Source: Methanomicrobiales archaeon
GTDB taxonomy: Archaea > Halobacteriota > Methanomicrobia > Methanomicrobiales > JACTUA01
DNA: 10,482 nucleotides
Reading direction: 5' to 3'
NCBI GenBank assembly: GCA_028678715.1
Contig: JAJRCY010000018.1
Coordinates: 1-10,482, forward strand
The position numbers and the translations under genes are program-made. The notes beneath the pieces are model-generated. The model made no database searches, was not told where the DNA came from, and was given only the letters and a program-made list of their open reading frames with translations. Below, piece after piece: positions 1-5,804 of the stretch. Numbering within the stretch: the stretch's first letter is position 1; every line of letters begins with the position of its first letter.

Positions 1-39
1 CCCCTCCCGTCGCCCTCCCCCGATCAGGATGGCCGCCAT
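1..39 (-). CDS. Possible 5' end of a divergent gene (partial)
   Basis: On the minus strand an ATG at 39-37 opens a frame running off the window edge, reading MAAILIGGGRREG. A short hydrophobic stretch followed by a glycine run resembles the first beta-strand and nucleotide-binding loop of many Rossmann-type or nucleotidyl-transferase proteins, but 13 residues are too few to name a family. An AGGA lies about ten bases before the ATG. The gene would be divergent from the MFS exporter, sharing the roughly 100-bp region between them. It could equally be chance. Confidence 0.3.
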   Translation of the reverse strand, partial: MAAILIGGGRREG

Positions 40-96
40 GGCCTTTTTCCTTTCGACTCCACTGCCTGAATACTCCCTCAGGACCCGAAAACCCGG

Positions 97-104
97 CCTT
101 TATC
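97..104 (+). promoter_or_regulatory. TATA box of the MFS gene
   Basis: CCTTTATC, with its TTTATC core at 99-104, lies in an otherwise GC-rich stretch. An archaeal transcript starts about 26 nt after the box centre, here near 128, which leaves a leader of only about 13 nt with no Shine-Dalgarno sequence before the ATG at 141. The same TTTATC core occurs before three other units in this window. Confidence 0.55.
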
Positions 105-140
105 ACCCGGTGCACCGATACTCGTTTTCACTGGTCCCGT

Positions 141-1595
141 ATGGAAGAGAAATGCGCCCCTGCCCGGATCTCTCCCCCGGATCTCCTGATCGTGCTCGTG
201 ATCGCCCTCGGGGCCTTCATGGCCTCGCTGGACGTCACCATCGTGAACATCGCGCTTCCCGCGATCGCCGCGTCCCTTGATATTCCCACCTCCGCTGTCT
301 CCTGGGTCATCACCTCCTACCTGATCGTGATGGTGAGCCTGCTCCTCGCCGCCTCTCGCCTGGGGGACCGGGAGGGGTACCGGAAGGTCTTCCTGCTGGG
401 TTTTGCCCTCTTCACCCTGGGATCCCTCCTCTGCGGCATCTCGGGCTCCCTCTCCATGCTGGTGCTCTTCCGGATGCTGCAGGCCGCGGGCGGCGCCATG
501 ATCTCCGCCCTGGGGGCGGTGATGGTGGCCAGTTCCCTGCCTGCCTCAACCCGGGGGCAGGCTCTCGGGATCGTGGCCATGTTTGCCTCCCTCGGGATCG
601 CCCTGGGTCCTGTCCTGGGCGGCTTTTTGACCACCGCCTTCGGGTGGCACGCGATCTTTCTCGTCAATGTCCCCGTCGGGATCCTGGCCATCGCTCTGGG
701 GGTGCGCATCGTCCCCTCCACTCCGCCCGTCAGTCCGGGCGGCCGGATGGATGCGGCGGGGATCGTGCTCGTCTTCACCGCCCTTGCCGGGCTCATCTAC
801 GCCCTCTCCGCAGCCCAGGATACCGGCTTCACGATGCCCCTCCTCGCGGTCGTGGGCCTGGCCCTTGCCCTCTGGTCCCTCTTCTTCCTCCATGAGAAGA
901 GGACCCCAGGAGCCCTCCTGGATCTCACGCTCCTTGCGAACCGTGCCTTTGCAGGAAACAGCATCGGCATGCTTCTCCTGATGATGGGTGCGGCAGGTGC
1001 CACCTTCCTCTCCCCCTTTTACCTGGAGGGTGTACGGGGGCTCTCCACCGACACGTCCGGCGTGGTGATGCTGGCATTCCCCGTGGCCCTGATCCTGACC
1101 GCACCGATCGCAGGAAGGGTCTCGGACTCCATCGGCACGCGGAAGGTGGCCATCGCGGGTTTTGCCGCGGGCGCCCTCGGGTTTTTTGCCCTCTCCACCC
1201 TCACCCCTGCCTCCCGCATCGGGCATGTGGCGCTGGGCCTCTTCCTGCTGGGCTCCGGGGCAGGGATCGCCAGCCCGCCCCTCCAGAGCGCGGTGATGGG
1301 GGAGGCGCCGCCGGAGAAGCGGGGGATCGCGTCGGGGTTCCTCCGGATGATGATGAACCTGGGGTCTGCCGTGGGAATCCCCCTCTTTGGCCTGGTGGCA
1401 ACGACGGTCCTCGGGCCTCTGGCGGTCCACGGTACCGGGGCCGTGCACCTGGTGATCCCCCCGGCTCACCTCACCGCCGCGTTCCGGGCAGCCTTCCTCA
1501 CCGGAGCGGCCATCAGCATCTCCGCCCTGGTGCTCCTGTTCATGACCCCGGATACGAGGCCAGAGGCCGGCGGGGAAACGGAACCGGTCATCTAG
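141..1595 (+). CDS. MFS drug-efflux transporter, DHA2 (EmrB/QacA) family
   Basis: A 484-residue integral membrane protein, the usual length for 14-TM DHA2 proton-driven exporters, which pump drugs or other amphipathic compounds out of the cell. Residues 30-40 hold the DHA2 hallmark LDVTIVNIALP in TM1 with Asp31. Residues 73-82 (RLGDREGYRK) are a version of MFS motif A in the loop after TM2. Residues 156-161 (GPVLGG) are the antiporter motif C, followed by GWHAIFLVNVPVG at 168-180, typical of the family. A second motif-A-like segment (GRVSDSIGTRK) lies in the C-terminal half. The start at 141 follows a TATA box with a very short leader and no clear ribosome site. It is single, convergent with the archaellin-like gene 15 bp downstream, and no regulator is adjacent. 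The substrate cannot be read from the sequence. Confidence 0.93.
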   Translation: MEEKCAPARISPPDLLIVLVIALGAFMASLDVTIVNIALPAIAASLDIPTSAVSWVITSYLIVMVSLLLAASRLGDREGYRKVFLLGFALFTLGSLLCGISGSLSMLVLFRMLQAAGGAMISALGAVMVASSLPASTRGQALGIVAMFASLGIALGPVLGGFLTTAFGWHAIFLVNVPVGILAIALGVRIVPSTPPVSPGGRMDAAGIVLVFTALAGLIYALSAAQDTGFTMPLLAVVGLALALWSLFFLHEKRTPGALLDLTLLANRAFAGNSIGMLLLMMGAAGATFLSPFYLEGVRGLSTDTSGVVMLAFPVALILTAPIAGRVSDSIGTRKVAIAGFAAGALGFFALSTLTPASRIGHVALGLFLLGSGAGIASPPLQSAVMGEAPPEKRGIASGFLRMMMNLGSAVGIPLFGLVATTVLGPLAVHGTGAVHLVIPPAHLTAAFRAAFLTGAAISISALVLLFMTPDTRPEAGGETEPVI

Positions 1596-1610
1596 ATCCC
1601 GTACCCCCGC

Positions 1611-2315
1611 TCACCCGTCCAGGTCCATGACCGGTGTGACGCGGGCGGGCACAGTCCGCGGGATCGTGAGCGGGTACCCGCCCTCGCGGGGGATGATGAC
1701 AAGGGTGAATGCCGAACGCGGCAGCAACGGTTCCGGCGCGATGACGAGCAGGTCAAACTGCTCGTTGGGCTCCAGGATCCGGTCCCCGTCAGCAGCGTGG
1801 TAGGGGATGACGTGCGAACGGGACACAATGGTCCACGCGGGGCCCTCCAACGGCGGGGCCGGATCGGAAGGGAGGGCTACGGATCGGTTCCCGAAGGTCC
1901 AGGTGACCATGGCCCGGTCCATGTCAATGCCCCCCATGTCTCCCACCAGTGTGGAGAGGGTGAAAAGGCATGCCCCCAGGGCATGGGGATTCTCCTGCGG
2001 GAACCGGATCGTGACGCCGCCCGTGACCGTATCCGATGCCGCGAGGCCGTACACATTCCCCACCACCCTCAGGGTGGCGCCGGTCTCCTGCAGGGTCGTG
2101 GGGATCAGGCCCTTCGGGGGACCGCTGCCGGATGAGAGGAGATGGATAGCCCCCATGCCGCAGAGGATGAGGCCGGCCAGGACCAGCACCTCCAGGACAG
2201 TGACCGCCCGATCGCTCCCCGCTGCAGGCAGGCCGCGCCAACCGGTCCGTGAAGGGGTGCCCCGAGCCCGGTGCGGGGCGGGAGGGGCTGGGATGACCGC
2301 CACCCTCCCGGTCAC
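1611..2315 (-). CDS. Orphan archaellin-like protein (class III signal peptide)
   Basis: A 234-residue protein resembling archaellins, the subunits of the archaeal rotary filament. Residues about 36-43 (RAVTVLEV) match the processing region of methanogen archaellins (typically DAFTGLEA): a Glu in the fifth mature position, then a hydrophobic helix to about residue 60. Such leaders are cut by the FlaK/PibD peptidase. The C-terminus (PLTIPRTVPARVTPVMDLDG) resembles the archaellin ending, and the middle (MDRAMVTWTFGNRSV) resembles the conserved domain-1 strand. Odd points: the leader of about 33 residues, rich in Pro and Arg, is much longer than the usual 6-12; a Cys lies in the hydrophobic helix; no fla/arl motor genes are nearby. 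The start is GTG with GGAG nine bases upstream; GTG at codon 5 is the only close alternative. It follows the HdeD-like gene by 21 bp and is probably co-transcribed. It could instead be another archaeal pilin-like surface subunit. Confidence 0.7.
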   Translation of the reverse strand: MTGRVAVIPAPPAPHRARGTPSRTGWRGLPAAGSDRAVTVLEVLVLAGLILCGMGAIHLLSSGSGPPKGLIPTTLQETGATLRVVGNVYGLAASDTVTGGVTIRFPQENPHALGACLFTLSTLVGDMGGIDMDRAMVTWTFGNRSVALPSDPAPPLEGPAWTIVSRSHVIPYHAADGDRILEPNEQFDLLVIAPEPLLPRSAFTLVIIPREGGYPLTIPRTVPARVTPVMDLDG

Positions 2316-2336
2316 CGCCCTCGTCTCCGGCCCGGA

Positions 2337-2885
2337 TCAGTCAAAGGTCACCCCGGGGCTCAGCCGCACCAGGATCCCCGAGAGCATGGAGAAGATCCCG
2401 AAGATGAAGACAAAGAGCCCCAGGGTCAGCATCAGGGGAGAGGGGGTCCTGATGTCCATCACGATGAGAATCATGCCGAAGGCCACATTCAGGATGCTGC
2501 TGACAGCGATGACCCCCTGGTATTCCTGCAGGTCACCGGAGAAGGCCAGGCTGATTTCAGAGATACCGGAGAGAAAGAGCCAGCCGGCGAGGCCGGAGAA
2601 GAACATCGGGTCCTGGAGGCCGGTGGAGACCATCATGGCCCCCCCGGCCATGAGGGAGAGGAGGAACAGGAGAAGGGTCCCCTTCCGCCCACGGTCCGAG
2701 GGTTCGGTGGCGAGGGCGATCATGGCGGTCATCATGGAGAGGAAGATGAGGACGAGGCCGATGGCGGCCGTCCCCCAGTTGAGGAGGATACCCGGCATGA
2801 CCACCGCCATGAGGCCGAAAACGATGCCGACGCCCCCCCGGAGGAGGAGACCGTTTCCCTGATACACATGCCGTCCCTGCGCCAT
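2337..2885 (-). CDS. HdeD-like six-TM membrane protein (DUF308)
   Basis: A 182-residue protein made almost wholly of hydrophobic helices at about 12-31, 36-60, 69-88, 94-114, 122-144 and 149-172. This is the repeated helix-pair arrangement of the HdeD/DUF308 family, with characteristic Gly-rich helices (GVGIVFGLMAVVMPG, and later SILNVAFGMILIV). HdeD of enterobacteria is linked to acid resistance, but the function of archaeal members is unknown. A loop at 60-68 (TEPSDRGRK) is the main charged segment. The minus-strand start at 2885 lies about 15 nt after a predicted transcript start from the box CTTATGA (2930-2924). The archaellin-like gene follows after 21 bp, suggesting one operon. No functional link between the two is evident. 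Confidence 0.8.
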   Translation of the reverse strand: MAQGRHVYQGNGLLLRGGVGIVFGLMAVVMPGILLNWGTAAIGLVLIFLSMMTAMIALATEPSDRGRKGTLLLFLLSLMAGGAMMVSTGLQDPMFFSGLAGWLFLSGISEISLAFSGDLQEYQGVIAVSSILNVAFGMILIVMDIRTPSPLMLTLGLFVFIFGIFSMLSGILVRLSPGVTFD

Positions 2886-2898
2886 CCGGACCCGCTCT

Positions 2899-2910
2899 CA
2901 CTCCGGAGTG
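2899..2910. promoter_or_regulatory. 12-bp palindrome at the predicted start of the HdeD transcript
   Basis: CACTCCGGAGTG is a perfect palindrome. It lies 14-25 bases before the minus-strand start codon at 2885, over the transcript start predicted from the CTTATGA box at 2930-2924. That is a suitable place for a dimeric repressor, but the site occurs only once and may be chance. Confidence 0.3.
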
Positions 2911-2982
2911 TCCATGAGACAGCTCATAAGGGTTGTGGTTCCTTCCCTTTTTCTTCGACGGTGGCACCCCGGGGAACCCCCA

Positions 2983-2990
2983 CCTTTATC
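2983..2990 (+). promoter_or_regulatory. TATA box of the COG2426-like gene
   Basis: CCTTTATC, same core as the boxes before the MFS and tRNA genes. It predicts a transcript start near 3014 and a leader of about 48 nt to the ATG at 3062. It lies after the divergent HdeD promoter region. Confidence 0.5.
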
Positions 2991-3061
2991 AGCCTTCCCA
3001 CCGACCGCCCTTGCAGTACATCGGGTTCTCCCGCGTGCACTCTCCTTCCCCGAGGGGGGTC

Positions 3062-3655
3062 ATGCCGGGACGGAAGGGGAGAGTGATGCAGGACCGGTCG
3101 TTCGAACAGGGGGGCGAAGGAGGGAGCCCCGCATCTCCTGACCCGTCCTCCCCCATTCTGTGGGCCGGGCTGACCCTCCTGTTCCTGCTCGTGATCCCCG
3201 GCGGGCTTGCAGTCCTGTCCGGCATGCCACCTGCCATCCTTCCTGCCCTCGCCCTCTCCACTGTTCTCCTCCAGGCGGGAGCGGCCGGCAGCGGAGCGTT
3301 GGGAAGCCATGGTGTGGCCAATCTCCTGGTGGTGACCAGCTTCGGCCTGGGATATATCCTGTTGGAATTCGAAGTGCTGGACCATGTTGCCCGCTTCTCT
3401 TCACGGGTCACCGGCTGGATTTCCGGGGTGAGCCGGAAGGCTGCGGAGATCCGGTTCCTCTCCCGTTTCGGGATGTTCCTCCTCCTTCCCCTGATGTGGA
3501 TGCCCGGTATCGGCCTCTACGGGGGAGTGGTGGTGGCGTGGGTCTTCCGGTGGGACCGCATCCGGTCCTTTGCGGTCCTCGCTCTCGGTTGGATGCTTGC
3601 CTGCGGGGCGGTGTATCTCCTGGTGGGGCAGATCCTGCACTTCCTGAAAGGATGA
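3062..3655 (+). CDS. Small membrane protein, COG2426-like (putative small multidrug export family)
   Basis: A 197-residue membrane protein when started at ATG 3062, which has GAGG six bases upstream. ATG 3086 (with GGGGAG four bases upstream) is a close alternative. The frame is open further 5' to 2933, but that part crosses the predicted promoter and is Pro/His-rich, so it is unlikely to be translated. About 33 polar residues precede helices near 34-55, 57-75 and 85-105. A basic amphipathic loop (residues about 112-130, SSRVTGWISGVSRKAAEIRF) leads to a hydrophobic re-entrant-like segment with MPGIGLYGG, then AWVFRWDRIRSFAVLALGWM and a last helix. The PG-G-GG plus W-DR-R-F-ALG pattern resembles the C-terminal half of COG2426 / Sm_multidrug_ex proteins, related to the DedA/SNARE-associated fold. 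The typical N-terminal ELRGAIP element is not visible, so it may be a divergent relative. Substrate unknown. Confidence 0.62.
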   Translation: MPGRKGRVMQDRSFEQGGEGGSPASPDPSSPILWAGLTLLFLLVIPGGLAVLSGMPPAILPALALSTVLLQAGAAGSGALGSHGVANLLVVTSFGLGYILLEFEVLDHVARFSSRVTGWISGVSRKAAEIRFLSRFGMFLLLPLMWMPGIGLYGGVVVAWVFRWDRIRSFAVLALGWMLACGAVYLLVGQILHFLKG

Positions 3656-3761
3656 TGGCATTCCCGCAGGCCTGTGCGGATGACCGGTGAATCCAGAAGG
3701 AGCGTCCCCGGATGGCGGGTTCTCGCCTTTCCACTGCCATGCCCGGGGAAAAGAGCACTAC

Positions 3762-3768
3762 TTTTATC
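3762..3768 (+). promoter_or_regulatory. TATA box of tRNA-Leu
   Basis: TTTTATC, centred about 31 bp before the mature tRNA 5' end. The predicted transcript start near 3791 leaves a 5-nt leader to be removed by RNase P. The spacing supports the TTTATC motif as the local TATA consensus. Confidence 0.6.
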
Positions 3769-3795
3769 CCTTCCGTTGCAGTAGTACTGAGCTGC

Positions 3796-3880
3796 GCGTG
3801 GGTTGCCAAGTCAGGTCAAAGGCGCCGGCTTCAGGGGCCGGTCTCGTAGGAGTTCGGGGGTTCAAATCCCTTCCCACGCA
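3796..3880 (+). tRNA. tRNA-Leu (anticodon CAG)
   Basis: An 85-nt type II tRNA that folds by eye. The acceptor stem is GCGTGGG (3796-3802) with CCCACGC (3873-3879) and discriminator A at 3880. The D-stem is GCC/GGC (3805-3807, 3821-3823) with GG in the loop. The anticodon stem is CCGGC/GCCGG (3825-3829, 3837-3841) around TTCAGGG, giving anticodon CAG at 3832-3834 for the codon CTG. The variable arm is long (3842-3855) with a CTC/GAG stem, as in tRNA-Leu. The T-loop is TTCAAAT. CCA is not encoded and there is no intron. The outer two pairs of the T-stem are G-U (3856-3872, 3857-3871), slightly weak. CTG is frequent in the genes here, so this should be a main leucine tRNA. Confidence 0.97.
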
Positions 3881-3960
3881 TGTGCTGCGGGATGACAGGA
3901 TTGGGTCATCCAGATCTTCCTCTCAGGTGTATCTCAGCCCTGATTTTTTAGACAGATTCC

Positions 3961-3968
3961 ATATTTAA
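3961..3968 (+). promoter_or_regulatory. Possible TATA box before the 4002-4068 hairpin
   Basis: ATATTTAA stands out in its surroundings. It predicts a transcript start near 3991, eleven bases before a long inverted repeat. It is too far from the PAS start codon (228 bp) to be needed there, since that gene has its own box at 4164-4171. Support is positional only. Confidence 0.35.
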
Positions 3969-4001
3969 CCGGTATTTCTGGTGGGAAGGGGTATGGAGAG
4001 T

Positions 4002-4068
4002 CTATCCTCAAGAGGGAGGGCGACGGGAGGGGGCACGCCCCCTCCCGGTCCCACCCCCGGGAGGATAG
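4002..4068 (+). ncRNA. Candidate structured RNA: long imperfect hairpin
   Basis: A nested inverted repeat. The outer stem is CTATCCTC (4002-4009) with GAGGATAG (4061-4068). Two 3-bp GC blocks follow (4014-4016 with 4054-4056, 4018-4020 with 4050-4052), separated by an A-A mismatch. The inner stem is a perfect 11-bp CGGGAGGGGGC (4024-4034) with GCCCCCTCCCG (4037-4047) around AC; a few inner pairs must open for a real loop. About 25 pairs in 67 nt is far more than chance usually gives. A TATA-like box lies a suitable distance upstream. It could be a small RNA, a late terminator of the tRNA transcript, a processing structure, or an intergenic repeat of REP or MITE type. Strand is assumed from the box. 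Confidence 0.35.
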
Positions 4069-4163
4069 CCCGGTCCAGGAATGAGTCATTGTTGATGATG
4101 TTTCATTCGGATGCAGGTCCCGGTGGAATCCATGGGAGGCGATCCAAATCCACGAATCACACC

Positions 4164-4171
4164 TATTTATC
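4164..4171 (+). promoter_or_regulatory. TATA box of the PAS gene (leaderless transcript)
   Basis: TATTTATC is centred about 28 bp before the ATG at 4196, so the transcript should start at or within two or three bases of the start codon. There is no Shine-Dalgarno sequence, which fits leaderless initiation, common in archaea. Confidence 0.6.
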
Positions 4172-4195
4172 ACCGGGGAATCCCATGTTCATCAT

Positions 4196-4825
4196 ATGGC
4201 TGCTGTGGGCTTCCAGGAGGAGGAGAAGGGGAAAGGGAGGGGGGCCTTCAATCCCCTCGCTATCTGCCTGATCTTTCTTGTGTTCGGGATCCTGTGGATT
4301 CTCTTCACGGGAATCCTGCTTCCGATCGTGACCGGAAACCCGGGACTCTCCGGTGAGGTCTCCGCGGTGAGGGAATGGGGCCTTGTGATCGGGGGAACCG
4401 CACTCCTGTACCTCCTTCTCCGACACTACACCGGCACCCTGAAGGAATCCGAGGAACAGTACCGGACCCTTGTCGAGAATGCGGGGAGCATCATCCTCAC
4501 CATGGACCGGGACGGGAAGATCACCTTCTTCAACCGCTATGCCGAGGAGCTCTTCGGGTTCTCCCGCAGGGAGATCATCGGGAGCAATGTGATCGGGACG
4601 ATTGTCCCTGCTACCGAGAGCTCGGGCCGGGACCTGGACCAGCTGATGCAGGACCTCCTGGCATCACCCGGCCGGTTCGTGAAGAACCGGAACGAGAACG
4701 TCACCTCGACCGGAAAACGGGTCTGGGTCCTGTGGACCAACCGGGCCATGTACGACAGGGAGGGGTACATCGCCGGTGTGCTCTCTGTCGGGAACGAGAT
4801 ACCGGAAGAGAAGCCCCGATCCTGA
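4196..4825 (+). CDS. Membrane-anchored PAS-domain protein without output domain
   Basis: A 209-residue protein. A short charged start is followed by two membrane helices (about 20-45 and 60-76) with a small extracytoplasmic loop between them. A linker of the type usual before PAS domains (LKESEEQYRTLVENAG, 82-97) leads to one PAS domain to about residue 203: MDRDGKITFFNRYAEELFGFS at 103-123, then REIIGSN, and the last strands around KRVWVLWTNRAMYDREG. PAS domains bind small ligands or cofactors, or mediate partner contacts. In methanogens this arrangement normally continues into a histidine kinase, but here the frame stops just after the PAS (GNEIPEEKPRS), where family members read GNDITERK. 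No kinase or response regulator is adjacent. It may be a free-standing sensor acting through a partner, or the remnant of a larger kinase. The start at 4196 is the only plausible one and implies a leaderless mRNA. Confidence 0.88.
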   Translation: MAAVGFQEEEKGKGRGAFNPLAICLIFLVFGILWILFTGILLPIVTGNPGLSGEVSAVREWGLVIGGTALLYLLLRHYTGTLKESEEQYRTLVENAGSIILTMDRDGKITFFNRYAEELFGFSRREIIGSNVIGTIVPATESSGRDLDQLMQDLLASPGRFVKNRNENVTSTGKRVWVLWTNRAMYDREGYIAGVLSVGNEIPEEKPRS

Positions 4826-4839
4826 AAGGGCAATCCCTG

Positions 4840-4861
4840 ACGGGAGGATCACCCCTCCCGT
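4840..4861. terminator. Bidirectional hairpin between convergent PAS and YwbE genes
   Basis: ACGGGAGG (4840-4847) pairs with CCTCCCGT (4854-4861) over the loop ATCACC. The hairpin lies 15 bp after the PAS stop codon and overlaps the last codons and stop of the convergent YwbE gene, so one structure could serve both transcripts. There is no T run, so it may act as a 3'-end stabiliser rather than a terminator. Confidence 0.45.
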
Positions 4862-5076
4862 TCCTCACCGGTATCGACGATCCCCTTCACCCGCCCCACC
4901 TGGCCATCCGTGAGCCGGACCTTGATCCCGTGGGGGTGATAACCGGTCCCGGTCAGGATCTCCCGCACGGTGCCCCGCACCCTCCGGCCGTTCCGCTGGT
5001 CTCCCTTGGTCACGATATCAACGAGAGCCCCCTTCCGGATGACTGATCGGTTCCGTGGATCCTTTACGGGTTCCAT
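4849..5076 (-). CDS. YwbE family protein (DUF2196)
   Basis: A 75-residue protein that closely matches the small YwbE/DUF2196 family over its whole length. It reads NRSVIRKGALVDIVTKGDQR, then RVRGTVREILT, then the signature HPHGIKVRLTDGQVGRVKGI. These proteins are a single small beta-barrel of KOW/SH3-like appearance, found in bacteria and archaea. Their function is not established; a nucleic-acid or ribosome link is inferred from the fold only. The frame extends 78 codons further upstream to 5310, but that part overlaps the end of the upstream YkgJ gene and has no family resemblance. I therefore start at ATG 5076, with AGG four to seven bases before it. It is 100 bp downstream of the YkgJ-type gene on the same strand. 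No separate promoter is obvious, so the two may be co-transcribed. Confidence 0.9.
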   Translation of the reverse strand: MEPVKDPRNRSVIRKGALVDIVTKGDQRNGRRVRGTVREILTGTGYHPHGIKVRLTDGQVGRVKGIVDTGEEREG

Positions 5077-5176
5077 CTGTCCTGAGTGGTTGGATGGCCA
5101 CCCCCATCTCCCTTTCCCCCGGGATGTGGGATTTCCGGAGTGGCCGTTGGAGCGATTTCCTGCTCCCGCCCGTGAT

Positions 5177-5668
5177 TCAGGAATCTCCCCTGACCACCGT
5201 GTAGCCGGCCTCCAGGAGTACGCGTTCCACCCGAAAGTCCCAGGATGCATCGTCAGGCTCCGAGATCGCACCGACGCGCTGTTCCCATACCCCGCAGAGA
5301 ACCGGATCATCGGAATTGAGGTGCCTCCTTCCCATGACCCGCCCTGCCTGCCTTCCCCGCGAGTCTAGGACCAGGAGCCGCCAGCACTGGAACTCCCTGC
5401 AGATGTCAGGACGTGTGGCATGCACGATGCAGCAGACCCGATGGTTGTCCGGGTCATCCCGCAGGAACGGGCATGCCTCCGGTTCCCTCTGGAAGATGCT
5501 CATGTTGTCCAGAAGGTGGGTCTTGTCGGGGTCCACCGAGACACGGGTCACGTCACCGGTATACCGGTTCAGGAGCGAGTACTCGTGGTTCGCGTACTCC
5601 TCCCGTATGGCATGGACCAGCCCCAGGTGGCTGCAGCACTCCCCGCAGATCCGGCACCGGAATGTCAC
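5177..5668 (-). CDS. YkgJ-type cysteine-cluster protein (putative zinc- or iron-binding)
   Basis: With the GTG start at 5668 the protein has 163 residues. It begins VTFRCRICGECC, the N-terminus typical of the YkgJ/CxxCxxCC family, with Cys at residues 5, 8, 11 and 12. Further cysteines follow in CPFL (66), RVCCIVH (79-80), RPDICREFQC (90, 95), then a late one in VLCGVW. Members bind a metal, reported as zinc or an Fe-S cluster; substrate and reaction are unknown in most cases. The frame is open to an ATG at 5746, but a divergent AT-rich promoter region (5758-5795) predicts a transcript start near 5740, after that ATG. Also, AGGAGGG (5687-5681) lies 12 bases before the GTG. Residues upstream of the GTG show no family features. 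YwbE follows on the same strand. Confidence 0.84.
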   Translation of the reverse strand: MTFRCRICGECCSHLGLVHAIREEYANHEYSLLNRYTGDVTRVSVDPDKTHLLDNMSIFQREPEACPFLRDDPDNHRVCCIVHATRPDICREFQCWRLLVLDSRGRQAGRVMGRRHLNSDDPVLCGVWEQRVGAISEPDDASWDFRVERVLLEAGYTVVRGDS

Positions 5669-5759
5669 CGCCTGGCACCACCCTCCTGCATTCCACCATG
5701 TTCTCTGCCGATCCAGAAAGATAATCCCTCCGCTGCGGGTTCTCATGACGGGCCAGGGT

Positions 5760-5770
5760 GTATATTATAT
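5760..5770. promoter_or_regulatory. TATA region serving the DUF2178-HTH operon and perhaps ykgJ in the other direction
   Basis: GTATATTATAT, in a sharp AT island of about 38 bp, reads as a TATA box on both strands. On the plus strand it predicts a start near 5793 and a 12-nt leader containing GGTGA (5797-5801) before ATG 5805. On the minus strand TATATAAT predicts a start near 5740 for the YkgJ transcript. The overlap means the two divergent promoters may compete for the same factors. Confidence 0.5.
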
Positions 5771-5782
5771 ACAAAATGTATA
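5768..5782. promoter_or_regulatory. Operator-like inverted repeat before the DUF2178-HTH operon
   Basis: TATACAAAATGTATA is a perfect inverted repeat (TATACA, AAA spacer, TGTATA) directly downstream of the TATA box. Its ACAAAATGTATA portion (5771-5782) recurs exactly at 6579-6590 in the promoter of the next operon. Position between TATA box and transcript start suits a repressor. The XRE-type protein encoded at 6252-6461 is the obvious candidate binder (inference). Confidence 0.6.
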
Positions 5783-5804
5783 GTATAGTATACAGCGGTG
5801 AACG

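Larger units (their letters stand above)
3881..4195. other. 315-bp gene-free stretch between tRNA-Leu and the PAS gene
   Basis: I see no convincing gene in this stretch. Just after the tRNA is a 6-bp hairpin (GATGAC 3891-3896 with GTCATC 3905-3910), then a T run at 3944-3949 that may end tRNA transcription. Next come a TATA-like box (3961-3968), the long hairpin described separately (4002-4068), a weaker inverted repeat (GAATGA 4079-4084 with TCATTC 4103-4108), and the promoter of the PAS gene. Frames crossing the region overlap the tRNA or the PAS gene and look non-coding. Confidence 0.6.

Noticed and set aside
546..1469. Minus-strand open frame of 307 codons under the MFS gene
   Set aside because: A Gly/Glu/His-rich shadow of a clear 14-TM transporter.
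1807..2862. Plus-strand open frame of 351 codons opposite the archaellin-like and HdeD-like genes
   Set aside because: Rich in Pro, Arg and Met with no domain pattern. The opposite strand encodes clear membrane helices and an archaellin-type ending, and the long frame is a product of high GC.
2933..3061. 43-codon N-terminal extension of the COG2426-like gene
   Set aside because: It spans the predicted TATA box at 2983-2990 and is not membrane-like. ATG 3062 has a ribosome site.
3687..3968. Plus-strand open frame of 93 codons across tRNA-Leu
   Set aside because: It overlaps the complete tRNA and its promoter, has no family resemblance and no ribosome site.
4111..4356. Frames starting at 4111 and 4185 before the PAS gene
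   Set aside because: They overlap the PAS gene in other frames, lose hydrophobic pattern quickly and stop early. The TATA spacing fits ATG 4196.
5077..5310. 78-codon N-terminal extension of the YwbE gene
   Set aside because: It overlaps the end of the YkgJ-type gene and has no resemblance to YwbE proteins, which start just before NRSVIRKG.
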